A DNA stretch of 64,000 bases, from assembly GCA_016200325.1 (NCBI GenBank), contig JACQEZ010000008.1:62001-126000 (forward strand), read 5' to 3'. Of this stretch, positions 23,903-32,761 are shown piece after piece. The DNA is from Candidatus Manganitrophaceae bacterium (GTDB taxonomy: Bacteria; Nitrospirota; Nitrospiria; SBBL01; Manganitrophaceae). The notes beneath the pieces were generated by a model. That model saw only the letters and a list, made by a program, of their open reading frames with translations, was not told where the DNA came from and searched no databases. A program made the position numbers and the translations under genes. Every line of letters begins with the position of its first letter. The stretch's first letter is position 1.

Positions 23903-25162
23903 ATGCCGACGCGCACACAAAAGACCCCCTCGACCAAAAAGGGCTCCGCCAAAGGGGCGCTTGAACAAAAAACACGCGAGCTCGAGCTCCTCCATCGGAT
24001 CACGGAGCAGATCAGCGCGAACCTCGATCTGGAGGTCGTTCTCAAAGAAATCGTCGAGATGGTCGTTGAAATTACCCAGGCCGATGCCTGCCTTCTCTAT
24101 CTTCTCGATGAAACCCAGAGGGAGCTGATCCTCCGCGCCTCGAAGAATCCCCATCCGAAATTAATCGGACGGATTCGTCTGGAGCTCGGGGAGGGGATCA
24201 CCGGCTGGGTTGCCCGCGAAAAAAAGATGGTCGCCATTCCGAAAGATGCCTCCGAAGATCCCCGGTTTGCCGTCTTCCACAACCTGCCGGAAGACCGCTA
24301 TCATGCGTTTCTCTCCATTCCGGTCATCAGTAAGGGAGAGGTGATCGGGGTCATCAATGTCCAGCACAAAAAGCCGCACCATCATACGGAAGGGGAGATC
24401 GCCCTCCTGACGACGATCGGCCATCAGGTCGGCAGCGCGATCGAGAACGCCCGGCTCTATCAGGAAATGAAAAAGAAGGCGATGCAGATCGATACCCTCT
24501 CTCGTGTCAGCACGATGATTACCTCGAGCCGATACCTCGAAGAGATCCTCAATTTGATTGTAACGATGACGGCCGGAATGATGGGATCGAAGATCTGTTC
24601 GATCATGCTCCTGGACGATCAAAAGGGAGAATTGAGGATCGTCGCAACGCAGAGCCTGAGCGAAGAGTATCGCCGGAAGGCAAACGTAAAGACCGGCGAG
24701 AGCGTCTCCGGTCGGGTGGTGAAAGAGCGGCGGCCGATCAGCGTTCTCGATGTCACGCACGATCCGCACTTCCGCTTCCCGGAGGTGGCGCAGAAAGAGG
24801 GGCTCTGTTCGCTTCTCTCTGTCCCGATGATGTTCAAGGACCGGGTCATCGGGGTGATCAACAGTTACACCTCCAAGGAGCACCAGTTTAGCCCGGAAGA
24901 GGTGAACCTCCTCCAGACGGTGGCCAACCAGGCGGCGGTCGCCATCGAGAACACCACCCTGATGGAACAGTCCTCCGCCATGCAGGAAGCGCTGGAGACC
25001 CGTAAAGCGGTGGAGCGGGCAAAGGGGATCTTGATGCGGCAGGGAAAGATCTCTGAAGAAGAGGCGTTCCGATTGATCCAGCGTCAGAGCATGAACACAC
25101 GGAAGACGATGCGCGAGATCGCTGAGGCGATTATCTTGGCCTCGGAAATTAAAAAGGGTTAA
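23903..25162 (+). CDS. GAF-GAF-ANTAR regulator
   Basis: 419-residue soluble sensor. A lysine-rich N-terminus and short coiled coil (about 15-35) lead into two GAF domains (about 35-190 and 200-350), each with the usual GEGITGWVA / GESVSGRVV turn and a LSIPV / LSVPM strand. The C-terminal 55 residues are an ANTAR domain: RKAVERAKGILMRQGKISEEEAF, then NTRKTMREIAEAII. ANTAR proteins bind paired hairpins in nascent RNA and prevent termination, so this one probably converts a small-molecule or redox signal into antitermination. No kinase or response-regulator gene is adjacent. Confidence 0.9.
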   Translation: MPTRTQKTPSTKKGSAKGALEQKTRELELLHRITEQISANLDLEVVLKEIVEMVVEITQADACLLYLLDETQRELILRASKNPHPKLIGRIRLELGEGITGWVAREKKMVAIPKDASEDPRFAVFHNLPEDRYHAFLSIPVISKGEVIGVINVQHKKPHHHTEGEIALLTTIGHQVGSAIENARLYQEMKKKAMQIDTLSRVSTMITSSRYLEEILNLIVTMTAGMMGSKICSIMLLDDQKGELRIVATQSLSEEYRRKANVKTGESVSGRVVKERRPISVLDVTHDPHFRFPEVAQKEGLCSLLSVPMMFKDRVIGVINSYTSKEHQFSPEEVNLLQTVANQAAVAIENTTLMEQSSAMQEALETRKAVERAKGILMRQGKISEEEAFRLIQRQSMNTRKTMREIAEAIILASEIKKG

Positions 25163-25193
25163 TTCCGGATTTCATGCCGCGGGCGCAGCGCAA

Positions 25194-26351
25194 TCAGATC
25201 CAGCCGAGGAGATAGTAAAAAGTACTCTCCAGCACCCGTTGAAGCCGATTCCGACGGAGCCACTCCGGGGCGAGAATCTCTCGGGCCTGCTTTAAATCTT
25301 CCCAAAACATCTCCTCCATCTCCGCTCCGAAGGTCGTTCCAACCGCCACCACGTTGACCTCTAAATTATAGAGAAAGCTGAATGGGTCCATATTGGAAGA
25401 GCCGATGGTGCTCCACCTTCCATCAACGACCGCCGTTTTGGCATGAAGGACGGGGCCTTCCCATTCGAAAATCCGAACCCCCCACTTGAGAAGCTGGGAA
25501 TAAAGAGCGCGGCTCGCGTAGTCGATTACCCGAACATCGGATCGTTTCGGAAGGAGGACCGACACCTCCACCCCTCGGCGGCGCGCTTTCTTCAATGCAC
25601 GCAAAAACCAGGAAGGGGGGACGAAATAAGCGTTGGTGATGCAGATGCGGGTCTTGGCGCGAAGGATCGCCCGCAAGTAGGCTTTCTTGATTTGATTTCG
25701 CCCGCGAAGCCCATTGGAGGCGACGGTCGATACCATGACATTTCCGCTGCGCGGGACCGTCGGAAAATAGGATGCATCGTCCTTGAGCTTCCGTCTCTTA
25801 TTTTTGAACCAGGTGGAGAGAAAAATCTGCTGAAGTCTAAAGACGGCGGGACCTTCGAGCTTGATATGGGTGTCGCGCCATCCGCCGCCCCCCTCTGAAA
25901 GGGCGTTGTATTCATCTCCGATGTTCGCACTCCCGACGAAGGCGCAGCGGCCATCGACGATCAAAACCTTGCGGTGGTCGCGCCGCTTGATACTCCATGG
26001 ACGATTCCACCCCCGCTTCCAAGGTGCGATCGGGTGATATTCGAACAATTCGACGCCGGCCTCCTCCATAAACTGAAAGAAGCGAGGGTCTGCCGTCAGG
26101 GAACCGACCGCGTCATAAACGATTTTTACCGAAATCCCCCCTTTTGCTTTCGCGGCGAGCGCCTCGGCAAAGCGCCACCCCATTTGATCGCTCCGGAAAA
26201 TATATGTTTCAAGATGGATCGTCTCTCTGGCCGCTTGAATCGCCTGAAGCATCTCCGGAAAGATCTCGGAGCCGTTCTTCAAAAGGCGAATCCGGTTTCC
26301 CAGAACTAAAGCGGGGCGCCTCGGCCTGAAAAGTTTGCGCAATCTTTGCAT
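25194..26351 (-). CDS. cardiolipin synthase-like phospholipase D protein
   Basis: 385 residues with two HKD motifs: HRKVLIVDGRCAFVGSANIG in the first half and HAKTAVVDGRWSTIGSSNMD in the second. These form one active site that joins two phosphatidylglycerols or exchanges head groups. There is no N-terminal pair of membrane helices as in ClsA, so it resembles the ClsB type. The C-terminus is rich in arginine and could bind the membrane. Confidence 0.9.
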   Translation of the reverse strand: MQRLRKLFRPRRPALVLGNRIRLLKNGSEIFPEMLQAIQAARETIHLETYIFRSDQMGWRFAEALAAKAKGGISVKIVYDAVGSLTADPRFFQFMEEAGVELFEYHPIAPWKRGWNRPWSIKRRDHRKVLIVDGRCAFVGSANIGDEYNALSEGGGGWRDTHIKLEGPAVFRLQQIFLSTWFKNKRRKLKDDASYFPTVPRSGNVMVSTVASNGLRGRNQIKKAYLRAILRAKTRICITNAYFVPPSWFLRALKKARRRGVEVSVLLPKRSDVRVIDYASRALYSQLLKWGVRIFEWEGPVLHAKTAVVDGRWSTIGSSNMDPFSFLYNLEVNVVAVGTTFGAEMEEMFWEDLKQAREILAPEWLRRNRLQRVLESTFYYLLGWI

Positions 26352-26415
26352 GCTTTATATTAACATAGACGATAGAACTGATTTAAGCCTTATTTTCCCG
26401 TCGGCCCCCTGCAAA

Positions 26416-26444
26416 TCGACAAAGCAAACCGGTTATGTTAAGAT
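26416..26444 (+). promoter_or_regulatory. possible extended -10 promoter
   Basis: TCGACA (26416-26421), 17-base spacer, TAAGAT (26439-26444) preceded by TGT. It faces the nucleotidyltransferase gene 28 bases downstream. The -35 box has one mismatch. Confidence 0.4.
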
Positions 26445-26471
26445 CGTTGTAATGAGCCAAGGTGGTCGAAA

Positions 26472-27458
26472 ATGAATGCATTCGTCTTGGCCGGCGACCG
26501 TGGCGCCAGCCACCAAATTCTTGGGATGAATAAAGCACTGCTCCCCCTAGAGGGGTACCCTCTTTTTCTCCATGTGTTGAGAGCGCTCGATCGAGTCGCT
26601 GCGATCAATCAGATCTATCTGATCGGACCGCAGAAGAAGATGATGGCTGAAATCGAGCGGGCCCTTCCCTATGTTCTCTTCACCAAGAAGATTGAAGTGA
26701 TGGAACAGAAGGAAAGCCTGATAGAGAACATCCTCGCCGTTTACATGCGCTCCCTTCCAGGGTATGAGGAAGGGGTCGATCCGCAAAAATTAAACCACGG
26801 CAATCCGCCCGGACTTTTTTTGCCGGCCGACATCCCCCTGATCACGCCGGCGGAAATCGAATCGTTCCTTTTACGCTCGGATATGAACCGATATGACTAT
26901 TGTCTCGGCTTTACCCCTGAGGCTGCGCTGACCCCTTTTTACCCCACGGCAGACCAGCCTGGAATTGAGATGGCCTATCTCTATTTAAGAGATAAAATTT
27001 ACCGGATGAACAATCTTCATTTGGTGAAGCCTTTTCGGATTGGAGCGGGGAGAGCGGTTCAACAGATGTATGACCACCGTTATCAGCGATATCTCGGAAA
27101 CCGGCTTCGACTGAGTCTTCAGATCTTAAGGACACCGACGTGGCTGAGAGGATTCGGCTATTACCTGTTGGCCCAAGGGGCCACCCTCTTTGCACAAGCC
27201 GGGTGGAACCGTTGGGCCTCTTTCTTTCGTAGACCGTTGTCGGTGGAAGCGGTCGAAAAAGAGGTCAGTCGTTTTTTAAAAACACGCTTTAAGGCGGTCG
27301 AGACCGAACTCGGCGGCGCGGCGCTCGACATTGATGATGAATTAACCTACCGGACGATTTCCGCCCGATTTCGAGAATGGCGCGACTACCTCGCTCGGTT
27401 CGATCGACCGGGGACAAGAGATTCCTCCTGTTCGCTCAAGACGGAAGCCTGCGGATAA
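26472..27458 (+). CDS. MobA-like nucleotidyltransferase
   Basis: 328 residues. The first 190 form a GT-A nucleotidyltransferase: FVLAGDRG, then the lysine of GMNKALLPLEG for the nucleotide, and FLPADIPLITP with the metal-binding aspartate. The signature lacks the usual GGxSxRMGxxK spacing, so the nucleotide and acceptor are uncertain. A C-terminal extension of about 130 residues has aromatic segments and ends in a charged helix. GGTGG precedes the start. The next gene begins 15 bases later, so the two are probably co-transcribed. Confidence 0.75.
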   Translation: MNAFVLAGDRGASHQILGMNKALLPLEGYPLFLHVLRALDRVAAINQIYLIGPQKKMMAEIERALPYVLFTKKIEVMEQKESLIENILAVYMRSLPGYEEGVDPQKLNHGNPPGLFLPADIPLITPAEIESFLLRSDMNRYDYCLGFTPEAALTPFYPTADQPGIEMAYLYLRDKIYRMNNLHLVKPFRIGAGRAVQQMYDHRYQRYLGNRLRLSLQILRTPTWLRGFGYYLLAQGATLFAQAGWNRWASFFRRPLSVEAVEKEVSRFLKTRFKAVETELGGAALDIDDELTYRTISARFREWRDYLARFDRPGTRDSSCSLKTEACG

Positions 27459-27473
27459 GGGATAGGATAGAGA

Positions 27474-28451
27474 ATGCAAAAGGGGAGACAAAAAAAAGCT
27501 TTCACGATAAGAACAGCTGTAAAGTGGATCGTGCCGTCTCTCTTGACCGTGCTCTTTCTTCTTTACTCGAAAGAGGCGTATGCCTGGGGGGTCGGGATGC
27601 ATATGATGCACGGATCAACCCTTCTGCAAAACCTTCAATGGCTGACTGGATCGTTGGCGCAGTTGCTGAGAGCCTACCCGCGCGATTTCTTGTATGGCTG
27701 CGTCAGCGCCGATATCTTTATCGGAAAGGGCTCCAAGTATCATGCCGATCATTGCCACAATTGGTCGGTGGCCCGGCGTCTTCTGCAGCAGGCGTCGGAG
27801 CCGAAACTACAGGCATTCGCCTGCGGCTACATCGCTCACCTCGCCGCCGACATCATCGCCCATAATATCTATGTCCCCAATCAGCTCTATCTCACCTCTT
27901 CCACCACCCGATGGGGACATATTTACTGGGAGCTTCGCGCCGACGAATATGCCGACAAGAGATACTGGCGGCAGGTTCTGAATATTATGGAAGGCCCCAA
28001 TGATTTGAGCGATCGCTTTGTACAAGAGGTGGTCAAGAAAGATCTCATCTCGTTCGAAATGAAAAAAAAGCTGTTCACCCAGGTGGTGAAGCTCTATGAG
28101 CTCGGGAAACGCCAACAGGCGGTCTCCCTCGTTTCCAGAAATTCGCGGTGGGATGTACAGCAGGAGTATGTTGAAATATTGAATCAGAAGTGTCTTGGCC
28201 TCGTCGTGAATGTCCTAAACCATCCCGAGGATTCGATCTGCTACCGGTACGATCCGATCGGGAGCCAGCGTCTTTCGGAAGCAAAAAAACTGCGGCAGTT
28301 CTCCAAGCGAATTCATGGAAAAGAGCCGACGGAGCTGATCTTCGATACACCGCTCGAAATCGAAGGTCTCTTTTGCCAACATATCCACTCGGGGGAGTCC
28401 CCTCCTTCCCTCCCTGCACACCGCCATTCCGGCGAGATCCATTCGACATAA
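27474..28451 (+). CDS. exported zinc-dependent phospholipase C
   Basis: 325 residues with a signal peptide ending AYA at residue 37. Cleavage there would leave W38 as the first mature residue; in the Bacillus PLC family the N-terminal Trp is a zinc ligand through its amino group. The other expected ligands are visible: H43 (GMHMMH), D in SADIF, HADHCHNW, CGYIAHLAADIIAHN and E in HIYWELRADEY. It should hydrolyse phospholipids in the periplasm or outside the cell. The C-terminal 90 residues after the helical core are not part of the minimal domain. Confidence 0.82.
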   Translation: MQKGRQKKAFTIRTAVKWIVPSLLTVLFLLYSKEAYAWGVGMHMMHGSTLLQNLQWLTGSLAQLLRAYPRDFLYGCVSADIFIGKGSKYHADHCHNWSVARRLLQQASEPKLQAFACGYIAHLAADIIAHNIYVPNQLYLTSSTTRWGHIYWELRADEYADKRYWRQVLNIMEGPNDLSDRFVQEVVKKDLISFEMKKKLFTQVVKLYELGKRQQAVSLVSRNSRWDVQQEYVEILNQKCLGLVVNVLNHPEDSICYRYDPIGSQRLSEAKKLRQFSKRIHGKEPTELIFDTPLEIEGLFCQHIHSGESPPSLPAHRHSGEIHST

Positions 28452-28584
28452 CATCTTCTTTAAGATTCTATTGTCAAACAGTCGCTGAAAGGAAGAATCG
28501 GTCTATCCTTCGCTCGTCGGATTGGGTTCTGCCTTGGAGAGAGTGGGTCGCTGTGCGATCGGAGTCAAATTTATCTTGCAGGAG

Positions 28585-28613
28585 AAAAGCCGGCATGCTA
28601 TGCGGTATCCGGC
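28585..28613 (-). terminator. weak terminator for glutamate dehydrogenase
   Basis: On the minus strand GCCGG, a 15-base loop and CCGGC are followed by TTTTCT. An alternative inner hairpin (GCAT GCT ATGC) overlaps it. It lies about 50 bases beyond the stop codon of the converging dehydrogenase gene. Confidence 0.4.
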
Positions 28614-28664
28614 GTTTGGAAAACTTCAGGATTAAGAGATGGGATAAAAACAGTTCGCGGCCAA

Positions 28665-29945
28665 TTAGGGGAAGACCCCGCGCGCCAGCTTGGCGCTGGC
28701 GATTTTGCGGATGGCGAGCATCAACGCCGCCATCCGCATACCGACCTTCTCTTCTTGAGAGAGGGTCAACACGGCATTGAAGGCATTCGACATGATCTCT
28801 CTCAGCTTTTCATTGATCTCTTTTTCTTTCCAAAAAAAGTTCTGAAGGTCCTGCACCCACTCAAAATAAGAAACGGTTACCCCGCCGGCATTTGCCAGAA
28901 TATCAGGAATCACGAAGATGCCCCGATCTTGAAGAAGGACATCTGCCGCCGGTGTCGTCGGCCCATTGGCCGCTTCGGCGAGGATGGTGCATGAGATTTT
29001 TCCTGCGTTCTCCTCGGTGATCTGTCCGGAAAGGGCCGCCGGCACCAAGACATCGCAGGGAAGTTCCAAGAGCTCGCTGTTCGTGACCGGCTCTCCGCCG
29101 GGGAATCCTTCGACGAACCGGCTGTGCGACAGATACTGAAGCAGGACGGGGATATCGATCCCTTTGGGATTATAAATCCCGCCGCGGACATCGCTGACGG
29201 CGATGACCGAGCATCCCTGTTCATGGAGCACCCGCGCGGCGTTCGCGCCGACATTGCCGAATCCTTGAACGACGACCCGCTTTCCTTCCGGAGTCAGTCC
29301 AAGATGTTTGAATGCTTCCATGATACAGTAAACCACGCCGCGACCGGTTGCCTCCGTCCTTCCGAGCGAGCCGCCGATGACGATCGGTTTTCCGGTGACG
29401 ATCTCCGGAATCGAGTAGCCTTTAAACTGACTGTAGGTGTCCATCATCCAGGCCATGACCTGTTCATTCGTTCCGACGTCCGGGGCAGGAACATCGATGT
29501 CGGGACCGATGAAACGAATGATCTCCGCGGTATATCGCCGCGTGAGCCGCTGTAACTCGTTCCGCGAGAGGGCGTTCGGATCGCAGCTGACCCCCCCCTT
29601 GGCGCCGCCGAAGGGAAGTCCCATCAGCGCGCACTTCCAGGTCATCCACATCGCCAGCGCGCAGACCTCGCCGAGATTGACTTCCGGATGAAACCGAATT
29701 CCTCCTTTCGAGGGGCCGAGCGTATTGTCATGATGTACGCGGTAACCATGAAAGACCTCGATTTGAGAGTCATCCATCCGAATCGGAACACCGACCATAA
29801 TCGCCCGCTTCGGTACGACAAAACGTTTTCTGAGATTCGGATCGAGCCGGAGTTGATCGGCCGCCTTCTCGAACTGGACGATCGCCATCCGATAGATGGG
29901 GGTCATGTATTCCGGCTCATGCCGTTTTTCTTCTTTTAAGTCCAT
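28665..29945 (-). CDS. gdhA: Glu/Leu/Phe/Val dehydrogenase
   Basis: Glutamate dehydrogenase family, 426 residues, the hexameric type. GGIRFHPEV, the substrate lysine region GLPFGGAKGGV, catalytic aspartate in VPAPDVGTNE and the NAD motif QGFGNVGANAARVLHE are present; D at the end of the second Rossmann strand (AVSDVRGG) fits NAD. It interconverts glutamate and 2-oxoglutarate plus ammonia, linking the gamma-glutamyl pathway and amino-acid pools. It starts 33 bases after the CBS gene, which probably shares its promoter. Confidence 0.92.
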   Translation of the reverse strand: MDLKEEKRHEPEYMTPIYRMAIVQFEKAADQLRLDPNLRKRFVVPKRAIMVGVPIRMDDSQIEVFHGYRVHHDNTLGPSKGGIRFHPEVNLGEVCALAMWMTWKCALMGLPFGGAKGGVSCDPNALSRNELQRLTRRYTAEIIRFIGPDIDVPAPDVGTNEQVMAWMMDTYSQFKGYSIPEIVTGKPIVIGGSLGRTEATGRGVVYCIMEAFKHLGLTPEGKRVVVQGFGNVGANAARVLHEQGCSVIAVSDVRGGIYNPKGIDIPVLLQYLSHSRFVEGFPGGEPVTNSELLELPCDVLVPAALSGQITEENAGKISCTILAEAANGPTTPAADVLLQDRGIFVIPDILANAGGVTVSYFEWVQDLQNFFWKEKEINEKLREIMSNAFNAVLTLSQEEKVGMRMAALMLAIRKIASAKLARGVFP

Positions 29946-29978
29946 TTTATCCGTCTCGGTCTCTGAGTTTAAAATCTC

Positions 29979-30788
29979 TTACTTTTGATTGGAAAGGAAA
30001 CGGGGAAGATCGCGAATGGAGATCATCCCGATGAGGTCCCGAATGGAGAGAATACCGATAATCGCCCCCCCCTCGGTGACGGCCAGATGTCGAACCCCTT
30101 TCGTCGCCATGATTTCATTCGCCTCCTGAATGGTTCGGGAGAGGTCGATATCTAAAACCGGGGTGTTCATGATGACGCCGACCGGGATTTTCGAGGCGGT
30201 CAGTCCATAGCCGATCACCTTTCTGACCAGATCGGTCTCGGTCACGATTCCGACGTAACGCCCCTCGTCGGTAATCATCAATGAGCCGATCTTCTTTTCA
30301 TCCATCCGGATCGCCGCCGCTTGGGCGGTGGCACCCGCTTCAATGGTCTGGATATCGCGACGGACCAAAACGGTCAACGGCTTTACAATATCGGCCATCG
30401 AATAAACCGGGCTCTTTTTGTCCATCGAGAAATGCCGAACGAGATCTCGGACGGAGATCATCCCGACGATTTTTCCCTGCTCGGAAACGGCGAGGTGTCG
30501 GATCCCGTTCAGATGCATCAGGTGATTCGCCTCGATCGGCGATTTTCCGATATCGATGTCGATCAAAGGGGCATGCATCAGGGAGCGGGCCGGGGTCTCC
30601 AGAGAAACCTCTTTGGTCAACGCCTTTCGAACCAGATCGCTCTCAGTGATAATGCCGACGTAGCGGCCTTCTTCTTCAACAAAAACGGAGCCGATTTTAT
30701 AGCGCCGCATCATCCGTGCCGCTTCGACAAGGGTTGTCATCGGCTCGGTTTTCTTAATATCGGAATGCATCAACTCCTTTAATGACAT
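29979..30788 (-). CDS. protein with four CBS domains
   Basis: 269 residues made of two CBS pairs (Bateman modules), with the repeated strand pattern GSVFVEEEGRYVGIITESDLV, GIRHLAVSEQGKIVGMISVRDLV and matching copies in the second half. Such stand-alone proteins bind adenine nucleotides and regulate partners. The start follows GGAGGAAAACGG; an in-frame codon seven residues upstream lacks such a site. It is upstream of and co-directional with glutamate dehydrogenase, so nucleotide-sensing control of nitrogen metabolism is possible, from context only. Confidence 0.88.
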   Translation of the reverse strand: MSLKELMHSDIKKTEPMTTLVEAARMMRRYKIGSVFVEEEGRYVGIITESDLVRKALTKEVSLETPARSLMHAPLIDIDIGKSPIEANHLMHLNGIRHLAVSEQGKIVGMISVRDLVRHFSMDKKSPVYSMADIVKPLTVLVRRDIQTIEAGATAQAAAIRMDEKKIGSLMITDEGRYVGIVTETDLVRKVIGYGLTASKIPVGVIMNTPVLDIDLSRTIQEANEIMATKGVRHLAVTEGGAIIGILSIRDLIGMISIRDLPRFLSNQK

Positions 30789-30818
30789 CCGTTTTCCTCC
30801 TTCAATCAACCGTCCGGA

Positions 30819-30847
30819 ATGATATCCAAATGTCCAGACTCTGTCAA
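30819..30847 (-). promoter_or_regulatory. sigma70 promoter for CBS-gdhA
   Basis: On the minus strand TTGACA (30847-30842), 17-base spacer and TATCAT (30824-30819). The CBS start codon is 30 bases downstream. It is divergent from the moaC promoter about 70 bases away. Confidence 0.65.
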
Positions 30848-30914
30848 CAAGATCCCCCCTTTTGGGGACTTCGGGGCCGACCCATTATTTGGTATTTCTC
30901 CGTAACTGCTTTGG

Positions 30915-30943
30915 TTGACACCTCATTGGGCCTATGTTAAACT
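30915..30943 (+). promoter_or_regulatory. extended -10 promoter for moaC
   Basis: TTGACA (30915-30920), 17-base spacer, TAAACT (30938-30943) preceded by TGT. It excludes start codons at or before 30915 and supports the ATG at 30996. Confidence 0.65.
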
Positions 30944-30995
30944 CAACCGGAAATTTCTGATTTCATTTACTTTTAGAACCGCAGGAGAGTCACAG

Positions 30996-31505
30996 ATGGC
31001 CGAAGCTGAATTGACCCATTTTAACCAGGAAGGACGCGCGCGGATGGTCGATGTTTCTGGAAAAGCGGAGACAAATCGAACCGCGGTCGCCACGGGAACC
31101 GTCTACATGAAACCGGAGACGCTCGACCGAATCAAGGCCGGACAGATCGCCAAAGGAGATGTCCTGGCCGTCGCCCAGGTCGCCGGGGTCATGGGAGCGA
31201 AGCGAACGCCCGACCTGATCCCAATGTGCCATCCCCTCCTCCTGACCAATGTCGACATCCATTTCGAGCTCCGCCCTGCCGAAAATGGAGGCCCCGCCGC
31301 CATCCAGATCCAAGCGACGGTGAAAACCGCCGGTCAGACCGGTGTGGAGATGGAGGCGGTCACCGCGGTCTCCGTCACCGCCCTGACGATTTACGATATG
31401 TGCAAGGCGATCGACAAGGGGATTAGCTTCGGACAGATCGGCCTTCTTTCCAAGAGCGGCGGCAAGTCAGGAACCTATACCCGTCCCGAGCCTTTCCCGA
31501 AATGA
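30996..31505 (+). CDS. moaC: cyclic pyranopterin monophosphate synthase
   Basis: Second enzyme of molybdenum cofactor synthesis, converting the MoaA product to cPMP. 169 residues. The active-site segments [21 protein letters not shown] and [20 protein letters not shown] with KAIDK are intact. The start follows AGGAGA. moaA lies 9 kb away behind other genes, and no other moa or moe gene is visible here. The ABC ATPase gene overlaps its stop by four bases (ATGA). Confidence 0.93.
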   Translation: MAEAELTHFNQEGRARMVDVSGKAETNRTAVATGTVYMKPETLDRIKAGQIAKGDVLAVAQVAGVMGAKRTPDLIPMCHPLLLTNVDIHFELRPAENGGPAAIQIQATVKTAGQTGVEMEAVTAVSVTALTIYDMCKAIDKGISFGQIGLLSKSGGKSGTYTRPEPFPK

Positions 31506-32761
31506 TCCAGATCGAGCACCTTACAAAAGAATACGCCTCCGGCCACAAAGCAATCGACGACATCACCTTTCAAGTTCAGTCAGGCGAGATCTTCGGCTTC
31601 CTCGGACCGAATGGCGCGGGAAAGACGACGACGATCAAGATCTTGACGACCCTTCTTCGCCCCTCATCGGGCCAGGTTCGGGTCGCGGGTCACGATGTCG
31701 TGGAGAACCCGCTGGCGGTTCGGATGTCGTTCGGCTATGTGGGCCAGCAAAGCGGCGTCGATCCTTCGATGACCGTTCGCGAAAATCTACTGCTTCAAGG
31801 CAAGCTCTATCATCTTCCCGTCTCGAGCCTCCCGGAGCGAATCGCCTTTCTGCTCGATCTTTTTGATATGAAGGACGCGATCGATTCCTGGGTCGGCGCC
31901 TTGTCCGGGGGGATGAAAAGGAAGCTCGATATCGCGACCGCCTTGATTCATCAACCCAAACTCCTCTTCTTGGACGAGCCGACCCTCGGACTCGATCCGC
32001 AGAGCCGTTCCGATCTTTGGTCCTACCTTCGGCGCCTCAATCAGGAACAGGGGGTGACCCTTTTTTTGACGACCCATTACCTCGATGAGGTCGATCAGTT
32101 GGCCCACCGCGCCGGAATTATCAACCATGGAAAGCTTCAGAAGATCGGAACACCCGACCAATTAAAAGACAGCCTCGGGGCCGATTGCATTCATCTCACC
32201 TTCAAACAGCCCCTCTCCGAGCCGATCCTCTCTTTCTTCCGTCAAAAAGAGCCGATCAAGGAAGTGATCCGTCAGCAAAATCAGCTTCGTCTTTATTTGG
32301 AGAATGGGAAAGCGGCCCTCCCCCGCGTGCTGCAATGGGTCGACGAGCACGGGCTGACGGCCGAAACGGTATTGTTGACCCGCCCCACCTTCGATGATGT
32401 CTTTCTTAAATACACCGGGAAGAGCTTTGCCGACGAAGATAAGAAAGAGGGGGACGCTTCCGGATGGGGCTGGGGAAAGAAGTGGGACAATGGCTCCGGC
32501 GAAAATGAGTGGAGCAAGAAGTGGAAAAAAGAAGACGCCTCCGGAGAGGCCTGGGGTGGAGAGTGGCAGGGAGACTGGCAGAAGGATCAGGGATCGGCCC
32601 AGACCGGAAGCGCTTCAGGGGAAGAGAGCAAATCCGAACCCGCTCCGACTGACGAAAAATCAGATGCCGAGACAAAACCGGAGACGCCATCCGAAAAACA
32701 GTGGCCGCAAGGGGAGTGGCCCCAAGGAGATTGGAAAAATCAACAATGGAGCAAAAAGTAA
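31502..32761 (+). CDS. ABC ATPase with Trp/Gly-rich tail
   Basis: DrrA-type ATPase of an ABC-2 exporter. Walker [10 protein letters not shown] (35-43), Q-loop near YVGQQSG, signature [12 protein letters not shown] (133-144) and Walker B LLFLDEPT (153-160) are intact, followed by the usual DrrA C-terminal domain to about residue 315. The last 100 residues are abnormal: hydrophilic low-complexity sequence with Trp every few residues ([36 protein letters not shown]). Known DrrA proteins end before this. A similar Trp-punctuated stretch occurs in the RND protein at 36.3 kb. The tail is in frame and the permease start overlaps its end. Confidence 0.88.
   Translation: MIQIEHLTKEYASGHKAIDDITFQVQSGEIFGFLGPNGAGKTTTIKILTTLLRPSSGQVRVAGHDVVENPLAVRMSFGYVGQQSGVDPSMTVRENLLLQGKLYHLPVSSLPERIAFLLDLFDMKDAIDSWVGALSGGMKRKLDIATALIHQPKLLFLDEPTLGLDPQSRSDLWSYLRRLNQEQGVTLFLTTHYLDEVDQLAHRAGIINHGKLQKIGTPDQLKDSLGADCIHLTFKQPLSEPILSFFRQKEPIKEVIRQQNQLRLYLENGKAALPRVLQWVDEHGLTAETVLLTRPTFDDVFLKYTGKSFADEDKKEGDASGWGWGKKWDNGSGENEWSKKWKKEDASGEAWGGEWQGDWQKDQGSAQTGSASGEESKSEPAPTDEKSDAETKPETPSEKQWPQGEWPQGDWKNQQWSKK

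Noticed and set aside
26911-27195. Small minus-strand frame with a possible transposase-like look
   Set aside because: It is antisense to the nucleotidyltransferase C-terminal region and has no catalytic motif. No inverted terminal repeats are present; I found no insertion sequence in the window.
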